Source: Rickettsia typhi (GTDB taxonomy: Bacteria; Pseudomonadota; Alphaproteobacteria; Rickettsiales; Rickettsiaceae). From it: a stretch of DNA of 5,588 nucleotides. Position numbers and translations under genes: made by a program. Below, piece after piece: positions 1-5,419 of the stretch (its first letter is position 1; each line of letters starts with the position of its first letter). The stretch lies in the NCBI GenBank assembly GCA_945907105.1, contig CAMDSB010000054.1, positions 1 through 5,588 on the forward strand. Direction: 5' to 3'. The notes beneath the pieces are model-generated. The model made no database searches and had not been told where the DNA came from. It saw only the letters and a list, made by a program, of their open reading frames with translations.

Positions 1-330
1 AAAATCAATAGAAAAATTTATTTCCGAACCATTTTGTAATTGTTTTATGTGCCAATTATTCTTTAGATAACGAAAAGGCCCCGAAATCGCTTCAGTTTTT
101 ATTAAGTAACCGTTCTCTCTCTGCTCTTTTACGACCCTAGATATATAGCTTTCCGAAAACCCTTTAAAACTTATTTCTAGCTTTGCTACAATTAAATTAT
201 CTTCCTTTGATAAGATTACAGCAGAACTACACCAAGGTAAAAACTCTGAATATTTCTCAATATCCATAACAATTTCACTTATTAGATCAGCATCGCACTT
301 CATTAATTTAGTTTCCTTAAACGAATGCAT
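1..330 (-). CDS. ratA: RatA/COQ10-like START-domain (SRPBCC) protein, partial (3' end outside window)
   Basis: I translated this frame by hand: it is open from the ATG at 330 to the left edge, giving 110 residues, while the family is usually about 145-150 residues, so the C-terminus lies outside the window. Residues 30-34 read FLPWC, the hallmark near the N-terminus of the RatA/COQ10 family. A later GPFRYLKNNW block (from about residue 84) fits the strand regions of the helix-grip fold. Mitochondrial COQ10 binds ubiquinone and supports respiration; E. coli RatA was reported to bind the 50S subunit and hinder 70S formation. The ATG overlaps the lipA TGA by one base (TGATG), implying translational coupling. 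No RatB-like partner gene is visible in the window, and the lipA neighbourhood favours a respiratory, quinone-related role over a toxin. The family call is strong; the function is inferred. Confidence 0.85.
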   Translation of the reverse strand, partial: MHSFKETKLMKCDADLISEIVMDIEKYSEFLPWCSSAVILSKEDNLIVAKLEISFKGFSESYISRVVKEQRENGYLIKTEAISGPFRYLKNNWHIKQLQNGSEINFSIDF

Positions 331-1217
331 CACGCAACACCAAGAAGTTTATTTCTTGCATTACGCATTTTCTTAAAATCATCACCAGCATGATAAGATG
401 AGCGCGTAAGAGGAGACGCAGATACCATAAGAAACCCCTTGGTCTTAGCTACTCTCTCTAAATAATTGAACTCTTCTGGCGTAACAAATCTATCAACAAT
501 TGCGTGTTTCTTTGTCGGTTGTAAATATTGGCCAATTGTTATAAAATCAACATCTGCAGCTCGCAAATCATCCATAACTTGTAAGACTTCGTTATTAGTC
601 TCTCCAAGGCCGACCATAATTCCAGATTTAGTAAAAATCTGTGGATCTAGTTTCTTGACATTATGCAATAGGTTAAGCGAATGAAAATAACGTGCTCCTG
701 GTCTAATTGTTTTATACAATGAGGGCACCGTTTCTATGTTGTGATTATACACGTCTGGCCTTGCCTCTACTACAGTCTCAAGGGCTCCATCTTTCTTCAA
801 AAAATCTGGTGTCAATATTTCAATCGTTGTATTTGGTGCTGAGTTTCTAATTGCTTTGATGCACTCAGCAAAATGCCCAGCTCCTCCATCTGGTAAATCA
901 TCTCTGTCTACAGATGTAATCACAACGTGCTCCAGGCTAAGCTTGCCAACAGCTATGGCCAGTCTCTCTGGTTCGTGCGGGTCAAGTAAATCTGGCTTTC
1001 CAGTTTCAATATTACAAAAAGCACATGCTCTAGTACAAACTGAACCAAGTATCATAACCGTTACATGCTTCTTCTCCCAACATTCTCCAATATTAGGACA
1101 TGCAGCCTCTTGACATACTGTATTAAGCTTCAGACTATCAATTAAACTCTTAGTATTTTGATATTCTTTAGATATTGGAGCTCTAACTCTGATCCAGTCG
1201 GGTTTTTTTTCTATCAT
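330..1217 (-). CDS. lipA: Lipoyl synthase (radical SAM)
   Basis: LipA inserts two sulfurs into octanoyl groups on the lipoyl domains of 2-oxoacid dehydrogenases and the glycine cleavage H protein, in the cytosol. All diagnostic cysteines are present (numbering from the GTG at 1223): the auxiliary-cluster motif C37-x4-C42-x5-C48 and the radical SAM motif C63-x3-C67-x2-C70. The C-terminal RSSY at 274-277 includes the serine that ligates the auxiliary cluster. The product is 295-297 residues, full length for a short alphaproteobacterial LipA. Two starts are possible. GTG at 1223 has its purine run (AGAGA) directly abutting it. I prefer ATG at 1217, which has AGAGAG at normal spacing and shares an ATGA overlap with a tiny upstream frame. 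The gene follows recF by about 44 bp and overlaps the ratA-like start by one base. No lipB is visible here. Confidence 0.97.
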   Translation of the reverse strand: MIEKKPDWIRVRAPISKEYQNTKSLIDSLKLNTVCQEAACPNIGECWEKKHVTVMILGSVCTRACAFCNIETGKPDLLDPHEPERLAIAVGKLSLEHVVITSVDRDDLPDGGAGHFAECIKAIRNSAPNTTIEILTPDFLKKDGALETVVEARPDVYNHNIETVPSLYKTIRPGARYFHSLNLLHNVKKLDPQIFTKSGIMVGLGETNNEVLQVMDDLRAADVDFITIGQYLQPTKKHAIVDRFVTPEEFNYLERVAKTKGFLMVSASPLTRSSYHAGDDFKKMRNARNKLLGVA

Positions 1218-1243
1218 ATCCACTCTCTAATAGGCGAAGTCAT
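1214..1243 (-). other. Possible nine-codon leader ORF coupled to lipA
   Basis: In the recF-lipA gap the minus strand carries an ATG at 1243 followed by eight sense codons (MTSPIREWI) and a TGA at 1216-1214 that overlaps the lipA ATG as ATGA. A GAGGTG lies directly after the recF stop, about 10 nt before this ATG, and an AGG lies closer. These are better ribosome-binding signals than most genes here have. The arrangement would let ribosomes terminating on the short frame restart on lipA. A frame this short can arise by chance and the peptide matches nothing I know. Confidence 0.25.
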
Positions 1244-1261
1244 TTACCTATAACACCTCTA

Positions 1262-2350
1262 TTACAACTCAATAATATTCGATTTACGCGCTAAATGCTC
1301 GATACCTATAATATCAGTTGTAGTTATGAATGTCTGCAACTTAGTTGATGTAATATAGTCGGACAGTTGCTTTCTTCTCTCTTCATCTAAATGCACAAAT
1401 AGCTCATCTAATAATAAAATAGGGACAAAGCTAGTGCTTTTAAGAATGGATTCAATTGATGATAAAATAATCGATATTAACAAAGCCTTTTGCTCTCCAG
1501 TCGAACACAGCCTTGCTAATCTCCGTTTGACTCGATGACTTACAATAAAATCAGTTCTATGTACGCCAAAAGTAGCCCTACCTGAATAAGAATCTTTTAC
1601 ACGACTATTTAGCAACTCTTCTTTGTAAAGATCAGTATCACTTGCTTGAATTGTTTGCTTTGCAAATAGCCGACTAAGTTCAAGATTTGCTTTTGGAAAA
1701 TCTGTGTCTAAAGAGTCAATAGATTTTTGCATGAGAGCAATGGCTTCTTGCCTTGATGTATTAATAGCTATAGCTTCTTGGGTTATTTTATCTTCAATTA
1801 ACCCAAGCCAAGATAATGTGGACTCCCATCCTCGCTGAGCAAGCGCTTTATTGCGCTCTTTTATATAATGCTCGTATTTTGATAATCTCTTCACGTGCTG
1901 CGGATCAAAATTATATACTATTCTGTCCAGGAATCTTCTTCTAATACTAGGAGATGCAGTGAATATACCCTCCATTTGAGGTGTAACCCATATAACATTT
2001 AAGAAATTTGTTAATTCTGTACTGGGAATTTTAGAACCATTATAAGAAATTTTTCTGCTTTTTTCCTGGAGCTGAAAATTAGTTGCGATTTCTGCTATTC
2101 CAAGCTTACTATGTATCTTAAACCTAGTTTCCCAACTATTTTGTCCATACTGGCACATATCATCAAAATTAGCCGCCCTAAGACCTTTACCTGGTGATAG
2201 CAATGAAATAGATTCTAGTATACTAGTCTTGCCACTACCGTTTGGACCAACGATAATATTTACGCCATTTGAAACATTTAGAGATAAGTCTAGCAAATTT
2301 CTAAATCCGACAAGGGATAAGCGTTCTAGATATACATTTTCTATCCTCAT
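1262..2350 (-). CDS. recF: DNA replication and repair protein RecF
   Basis: RecF is an SMC/ABC-type ATPase that, with RecO and RecR, loads RecA at single-strand gaps next to duplex DNA. The 362 residues are full length. Motifs in order: GPNGSGKT (Walker A, 35-42); LSPGKGLR (51-58), typical of alphaproteobacterial RecF; a central helical arm containing RRRFLDRIVYNFDP (137-150) and the KYEHYIKERN stretch; the CSTGEQKALL signature (282-291); and Walker B plus D-loop ILLLDELFVHLD (311-322) with D315/E316. All nucleotide-binding residues appear intact. The ATG at 2350 lies one base after the corC stop, and no Shine-Dalgarno is visible before it, so translation probably depends on coupling to corC. 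In many bacteria recF sits with dnaA and dnaN; here it sits between corC and lipA. Confidence 0.96.
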   Translation of the reverse strand: MRIENVYLERLSLVGFRNLLDLSLNVSNGVNIIVGPNGSGKTSILESISLLSPGKGLRAANFDDMCQYGQNSWETRFKIHSKLGIAEIATNFQLQEKSRKISYNGSKIPSTELTNFLNVIWVTPQMEGIFTASPSIRRRFLDRIVYNFDPQHVKRLSKYEHYIKERNKALAQRGWESTLSWLGLIEDKITQEAIAINTSRQEAIALMQKSIDSLDTDFPKANLELSRLFAKQTIQASDTDLYKEELLNSRVKDSYSGRATFGVHRTDFIVSHRVKRRLARLCSTGEQKALLISIILSSIESILKSTSFVPILLLDELFVHLDEERRKQLSDYITSTKLQTFITTTDIIGIEHLARKSNIIEL

Positions 2351-2351
2351 A

Positions 2352-3197
2352 TTAAAATGAGTACGTGATTTTTATTTGCTTAATAGTTCGAGGGGTTGCT
2401 TCTATAATCTCAGCTACTACCTGTTCGTTAATATGAATTATGTCTCCTTTTTCGGGAACACATCCAGAAATTGCCATAACTAATCCGCCAATTGTATCAA
2501 TCTCTTCATCTTCATGCCCTAGCCTAATACCGATCGCTTCTTCTATATTTTTTATTTCCACTCTGGCACTTGTAATTATAAGTCCTGGGCGTATTATTTT
2601 GTAACTATCTTCATCAGCTTCTATATCATGTTCATCGTCAATTCTACCGACGATTTCTTCAATTATATCTTCAATCGTTACTAACCCATCAGTACCACCA
2701 TATTCATCAACCACAACAGCAATATGAGTTCTATTTATCTGCATTTGAGCCAGCAAATCAATAAGCTTCATTGAATGTGGAGAAATAATATGCTTTCTTA
2801 TTAACTTCTTTAAACTAACTTTTTTAGAACCAGCAATTACTGCAAACAAATCTTTAATATGAATAAAACCGACGATATTATCCAAACTTCCTTTATAAAT
2901 TAAGGTTCTGGTATGTCCATGCTCTAGGATCGATTTACATAAATCCTCTATTTTTGAATCAATAGTAGTGGAAGCAATGTCGGATCTGGGAATCATTACA
3001 TCTTCTACCGTTTTTTGAGCAAAATTCTTTAGATTAGAAATAATTTTATGGCTGTTGGTCAAATGTTCGCTTAGGGAATAGTTATATTCCCCCAAATTAT
3101 CTAACGCGTTTCGCTTATCTTTTTTTATAAATATTTTTGTAAGAAAATTTCTTATTTTTGAACTATTCTTATCAGTCGAATTCTTCGATTGGGGCAT
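2352..3197 (-). CDS. tlyC: CorC/TlyC (HlyC) family CBS-domain protein
   Basis: The 281-residue product has a charged N-terminal tail (about 1-60), then a pair of CBS domains that bind adenine nucleotides. The first opens with VEDVMIPRSDI (64-74) and includes VGFIHIKDLF (109-118); the second holds VVVDEYGGTDGLVTIEDI (161-178) and ends with EEIVGRIDDEHD (180-191). A CorC_HlyC transporter-associated domain (about 195-280) follows, with DTIGGLV at 234-240. The membrane-spanning DUF21 module of larger relatives is absent and no transmembrane segment is apparent, so this is the short soluble type. Rickettsia homologues are named TlyC from a reported haemolytic activity, whereas Salmonella CorC was linked to Mg/Co efflux; the biochemical role is unsettled. 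The gene lies 32 bp after ybeY, as in the common alphaproteobacterial ybeY-corC pair, and one base before recF. The start is the only sensible ATG; no clear Shine-Dalgarno precedes it. Confidence 0.93.
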   Translation of the reverse strand: MPQSKNSTDKNSSKIRNFLTKIFIKKDKRNALDNLGEYNYSLSEHLTNSHKIISNLKNFAQKTVEDVMIPRSDIASTTIDSKIEDLCKSILEHGHTRTLIYKGSLDNIVGFIHIKDLFAVIAGSKKVSLKKLIRKHIISPHSMKLIDLLAQMQINRTHIAVVVDEYGGTDGLVTIEDIIEEIVGRIDDEHDIEADEDSYKIIRPGLIITSARVEIKNIEEAIGIRLGHEDEEIDTIGGLVMAISGCVPEKGDIIHINEQVVAEIIEATPRTIKQIKITYSF

Positions 3198-3229
3198 AAA
3201 TATGTAAATTAAAATGTTTTATTTTATGT

Positions 3230-3760
3230 TCAATACGGTGACTTAATGCCGATGCCTTCTAAAATTTGAATTTCTAAAGATTCCATCGCTTGAGCATCTT
3301 TGTCTTTAATATGGTCGTATCCAATTAGATGTAGTATAGCATGAATTACTAAATGTTTAAAATGATCCTGAAAGCTAATCAATTTGTTTTTAGCCTCCAG
3401 AGCAATAACTTCATATCCAAATGCTATATCACCTAAATACATATAGTCGCTATCTGGTATAAATTCAACTATTTTACGCCAGTCTATTTCGATATCTGAG
3501 AACGATAAGACATTTGTTGCTTTATCTTTATTCCTGAATTCATTGTTTAGGGATTGCATTTGTTTAGCTCCAGTCAGAAGAATAGATAACTCTAATTCTT
3601 TAACCTTTAAAAAATTAGGATATCTTGACAAGACAATAGAAGCCATTTCAGAAAATAAACTCTCATTTACATATGGTATATTATCCCACTCATCTGATTC
3701 CTGTGCAATCTCGACAATAATGTTCATTAATTTGATTTGATTTGATGATTCGTGTATCAT
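3230..3760 (-). CDS. ybeY: Endoribonuclease YbeY (16S rRNA maturation)
   Basis: YbeY is a zinc-dependent cytosolic RNase needed for 16S rRNA 3'-end processing and ribosome quality control. The zinc motif H-x3-H-x5-H is H140, H144 and H150 within HAILHLIGYDH. The FRNKDKATNVLSF block (75-87) contains the conserved arginine (R76), followed by YLGDIAF (108-114). The C-terminus GIKSPY resembles Rickettsia YbeY as I remember it. Length is 176 residues from the first ATG. The start is uncertain: ATG 3760 has AAAAGGG only two bases upstream, while ATG 3727 (residue 12, MNIIVEIAQ) aligns best with the usual family N-terminus but lacks a Shine-Dalgarno. I keep the longer form; family alignment favours the shorter. 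It is the first gene of the minus-strand set, with corC 32 bp downstream. The phoH-like gene often found upstream of ybeY is replaced by divergent rpe. Confidence 0.95.
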   Translation of the reverse strand: MIHESSNQIKLMNIIVEIAQESDEWDNIPYVNESLFSEMASIVLSRYPNFLKVKELELSILLTGAKQMQSLNNEFRNKDKATNVLSFSDIEIDWRKIVEFIPDSDYMYLGDIAFGYEVIALEAKNKLISFQDHFKHLVIHAILHLIGYDHIKDKDAQAMESLEIQILEGIGIKSPY

Positions 3761-3775
3761 AACCCTTTTACAATT

Positions 3776-3804
3776 AATATAAAAGCTGTTTTAAAACATA
3801 TCTA
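3776..3804 (-). promoter_or_regulatory. Candidate promoter for the ybeY-corC-recF-lipA set
   Basis: In the 133-bp divergent gap (3761-3893) the minus strand offers TATATT (3781-3776) as a -10 element, with TAGATA (3804-3799, four of six to TTGACA) exactly 17 bp upstream. The predicted start would lie about 9 bases before the ATG at 3760, or about 42 before the ATG at 3727. The match is modest and AT-rich DNA gives many such hits. I see no convincing rpe promoter on the plus strand; TTGTGC (3817-3822) followed by TAAAAA (3841-3846) is the best weak pair. Confidence 0.3.
3787..3798. repeat. 12-bp perfect palindrome TGTTTTAAAACA, operator-like
   Basis: TGTTTTAAAACA equals its own reverse complement and sits between the divergent ybeY and rpe genes. 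It falls within the 17-bp spacer of the best ybeY promoter candidate, a position where a bound dimer would block RNA polymerase. The flanking bases (C on the left, T on the right) do not extend the symmetry. The pattern is certain; an operator role is only a suggestion, and the AT-only core makes chance occurrence plausible. Confidence 0.4.
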
Positions 3805-3893
3805 AGATAGCCTTACTTGTGCACTACGTCGAAAAAAACTTAAAAATACAGGAAGAAGGGTTAAGTCAGTAAACTCAAAAGAAGATAAGAAAT

Positions 3894-4529
3894 ATGATAC
3901 TAATATCTCCATCTATACTTTCAGCTGATTTCGGCAACTTAAGAGCTGAAATAGAAGCTCTAGAAGATGCTGGAGCAGATATGATTCACATTGATGTTAT
4001 GGATGGTCATTTTGTGCCAAACCTAACTTTTGGCCCTGCTGTAATCACAGCACTAAAAAGATATACATCTCTACCTTTTGACGTACATTTAATGATCGAT
4101 CAACCAGAAAAATGGATCCAAACCTATGTCGATGCAGGAGCTAATCTAATAACGGTTCATCCAGAAGCAACAACTCATCTTGACAGAACTATTTCCCAAA
4201 TCAAATCTTATGGGGTAAAAGCCGGTATCTCATTGCTCCCCACAACTCAAATCAACGTTCTTGACTTTATTATAGATAAGATTGATCTAATTCTGATTAT
4301 GACCGTCAACCCAGGTTTTGGCGGACAAAAATTTATGATAAACCAACTTCAGAAAATATCGGCTATCTCTTCCATCATAAAAGAAACTGGTATTGTTCTT
4401 GCCGTAGATGGTGGTATTAATGAGGAAACTGCAAAATTATGCACAGAAGCTGGAGCTAACATGTTGATTTCTGGGAATTATATTTTTACTGGCGATTATA
4501 AAGAAAGAATAAATAACTTGAAGAAATAA
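3894..4529 (+). CDS. rpe: Ribulose-phosphate 3-epimerase
   Basis: Rpe interconverts D-ribulose 5-phosphate and D-xylulose 5-phosphate in the pentose phosphate pathway, in the cytosol. The 211-residue TIM barrel shows the whole signature set: SPSILSADFGNL (5-16); HIDVMDGHFVPN (32-43), with metal ligand H32 and catalytic/metal D34; DVHLMI (63-68), with H65; MTVNPGFGGQKF (136-147), forming the phosphate-binding region; and VDGGI (171-175), with catalytic/metal D172. The segment GISLLPTT (111-118) has leucine where many homologues have asparagine in an NP-x-T motif; Rickettsia proteins, as I recall, also vary here. The ATG at 3894 gives the standard N-terminus, and an in-frame TAA at 3870-3872 excludes an upstream start. 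A weak purine run (GAAGATAAGA) precedes it. The gene is divergent from ybeY and followed closely by the vanX-like gene. Confidence 0.96.
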   Translation: MILISPSILSADFGNLRAEIEALEDAGADMIHIDVMDGHFVPNLTFGPAVITALKRYTSLPFDVHLMIDQPEKWIQTYVDAGANLITVHPEATTHLDRTISQIKSYGVKAGISLLPTTQINVLDFIIDKIDLILIMTVNPGFGGQKFMINQLQKISAISSIIKETGIVLAVDGGINEETAKLCTEAGANMLISGNYIFTGDYKERINNLKK

Positions 4530-4533
4530 AAAC

Positions 4534-4558
4534 AATTAAAAAGCTAATTTTAATTTTT
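4534..4558 (+). terminator. A/T-only hairpin after rpe, weak terminator candidate
   Basis: AATTAAAA (4534-4541) and TTTTAATT (4548-4555) form an eight-pair stem around a six-base AGCTAA loop, followed by TTT. It begins five bases after the rpe stop. A stem with no G-C pair would be a poor intrinsic terminator. The same bases read as part of a signal-peptide-like sequence, so the symmetry may be incidental. Confidence 0.2.
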
Positions 4559-4576
4559 ATAATATAATATTTTATC
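4535..4576 (+). other. In-frame signal-peptide-like coding remnant upstream of the vanX-like ORF, interrupted by TAA
   Basis: Read in the frame of the downstream ORF, this stretch begins ATT AAA AAG and gives I-KK-LILIFII, then TAA (4565-4567), then YFI, and continues into MLVPSTFA of the annotated ORF. Together this is a textbook signal peptide: a KK n-region, a hydrophobic core, and a T-F-A cleavage-like site before EIDT. Only two single-base differences separate it from an intact gene: ATT for ATG at 4535, and TAA for a sense codon such as TTA at 4565. It starts five bases after the rpe stop, a normal operon spacing. ATT and TTA codons in AT-rich DNA encode hydrophobic residues by chance, so this is strong but not proven. 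Confidence 0.5.
4558..4568 (+). promoter_or_regulatory. Overlapping TATAAT hexamers just before the vanX-like start
   Basis: TATAATATAAT contains two perfect -10 consensus hexamers (4558-4563 and 4563-4568). Transcription from them would begin about 0-7 bases before the ATG at 4577, giving a leaderless or nearly leaderless message. That would fit the lack of a Shine-Dalgarno sequence. No -35 match lies at the right distance, and the sequence is so AT-rich that the hexamers may be incidental. Confidence 0.22.
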
Positions 4577-5251
4577 ATGCTTGTACCCTCAACCTTTGCT
4601 GAAATCGATACACCCTACTCGAACTTAGAAGCAGGCCATTTACCAGAAGGCTTTGTATATCTTAGTAACATCTGCCCAACTATTGTTCAAGATATAAAAT
4701 ATGCAACAAAGGATAATTTTACCGGGGAAATTGTCCCAGGTTATAACTCTAACATAGCAATCCTAACTAAAGAAGCTGCAGAGGCTATAAATTTGATTCA
4801 GCAAGAGCTTGCGCTCCAAAACTTGAGCTTATTAATCTGGGATGCCTATAGACCTACACAAGCTGTAGATTTTTTTCTTTCTTGGGAAAAAATACTAGAT
4901 GATAATGATATTAAGGCAAAATATTACCCTGACTATGAAAAAGCAGAACTTTTTAAAATCGGCTTTATTGCCCCTGGGCATAGCTCGCATAGCCGAGGAT
5001 CAACGGTAGATTTGACCATTATAAACAAGGAAACTAATAAAACCTTTGATATGGGAACTGATTTTGATTTCTTTGGAGAGAAATCCTATGCAGAATCCAC
5101 CCAAATATCTGAGCAAGCTAAAGAAAATAGAAAGATTCTAAAAAATATAATGGAAAAATATGGATTCAAAGGTATCCCTCAAGAATGGTGGCACTATACT
5201 TTTAAAACCGAACCATTTCCTGATGAATACTTTAATTTTACTGTTGGTTAG
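4577..5251 (+). CDS. vanX: D-alanyl-D-alanine dipeptidase, M15D (VanX/DdpX) family
   Basis: Members are zinc dipeptidases that split D-Ala-D-Ala, either for vancomycin resistance (VanX) or to recycle cell-wall dipeptide (DdpX). The catalytic set is complete: DAYRP with R92 (equivalent to the catalytic arginine of VanX); SSHSRGSTVDLTI (136-148) with zinc ligands H138 and D145; DMGTDFDFF (158-166); and EWWHYTF (203-209) with catalytic base E203 and zinc ligand H206. The N-terminal GFVYLSNICPTIVQDIKYAT (25-44) is typical of the exported gram-negative branch as I remember it. The first eight residues, MLVPSTFA, look like the end of a signal peptide whose beginning lies upstream, behind an in-frame TAA. 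The annotated 224-residue form would therefore probably stay in the cytosol. No Shine-Dalgarno is visible. No vanH, vanA or vanRS partner is nearby, so antibiotic resistance is unlikely; peptidoglycan or peptide recycling is a better guess. Confidence 0.9.
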   Translation: MLVPSTFAEIDTPYSNLEAGHLPEGFVYLSNICPTIVQDIKYATKDNFTGEIVPGYNSNIAILTKEAAEAINLIQQELALQNLSLLIWDAYRPTQAVDFFLSWEKILDDNDIKAKYYPDYEKAELFKIGFIAPGHSSHSRGSTVDLTIINKETNKTFDMGTDFDFFGEKSYAESTQISEQAKENRKILKNIMEKYGFKGIPQEWWHYTFKTEPFPDEYFNFTVG

Positions 5252-5273
5252 GGGTGTTCTTCACCGAATCATT

Positions 5274-5294
5274 TAATCGTCGCGATTGCTATTT
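5274..5294 (+). terminator. Small hairpin downstream of the vanX-like gene
   Basis: TAATCG (5274... wobble at the outer pair) and CGATTG flank a TCG loop, giving a five- to six-pair stem (5274-5288), 22 bases after the vanX-like stop. It is followed by CTATTTT. The stem is short and the T-run imperfect, so this is a weak candidate. The rest of the 168-bp gap (5252-5419) is AT-rich and holds no gene that I can see. Confidence 0.22.
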
Positions 5295-5385
5295 TCCAAA
5301 TTCATGCTTTCTTTTTACAAAATATTTAATATAACAACTTATAACAGGATAAATTATAGACCAAGTAACAAAATATATTATATTA

Positions 5386-5415
5386 TTGGTTAAACATTAC
5401 TAATACATATATTAG
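5386..5415 (+). promoter_or_regulatory. Candidate nadE promoter with an overlapping inverted repeat
   Basis: TTGGTT (5386-5391) and TATATT (5408-5413) are separated by 16 bp, the best promoter-like pair in the gap. Transcription would begin at about the nadE ATG (5420), again implying a leaderless message. The -10 element lies inside an inverted repeat, CTAATA (5400-5405), CATA, TATTAG (5410-5415), which could be an operator or a hairpin near the start codon. No Shine-Dalgarno precedes nadE. All of this is low-complexity AT-rich sequence. Confidence 0.22.
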
Positions 5416-5419
5416 CAAC

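Noticed and set aside
466..684. 72-codon plus-strand frame inside lipA
   Set aside because: It lies wholly antisense to a strongly supported gene, resembles no known family, and has no ribosome-binding context.
856..1113. 85-codon plus-strand frame, cysteine- and serine-rich
   Set aside because: It is the antisense shadow of the cysteine-rich cluster region of lipA; its composition simply mirrors that gene.
1218..1223. GTG at 1223 as the lipA start
   Set aside because: The only purine run abuts the GTG with no spacing, while the ATG two codons later has proper spacing and an ATGA junction. The protein difference is two residues, so this stays a preference.
2352..3197. TlyC as a dedicated haemolysin or virulence factor
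   Set aside because: The sequence shows only the widespread CBS-pair plus CorC_HlyC architecture next to ybeY, a housekeeping context; the haemolysin name rests on reports for Rickettsia homologues.
3543..3740. 65-codon plus-strand frame opposite ybeY
   Set aside because: It lies fully antisense to ybeY and has no recognisable motif.
3850..3860. Strong Shine-Dalgarno-like AGGAAGAAGGG upstream of rpe
   Set aside because: No ATG, GTG or TTG follows at a usable distance, and it is more than 30 bases before the rpe ATG; probably just purine-rich leader.
4577..5251. A vancomycin-resistance cluster
   Set aside because: Only the dipeptidase is present. The neighbours are rpe and nadE, with no vanH, D-Ala-D-Lac ligase or two-component genes.
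5253..5265. GGTG-TTCTT-CACC hairpin right after the vanX-like stop
   Set aside because: It has only four pairs and no following T-run; too weak to call a terminator.
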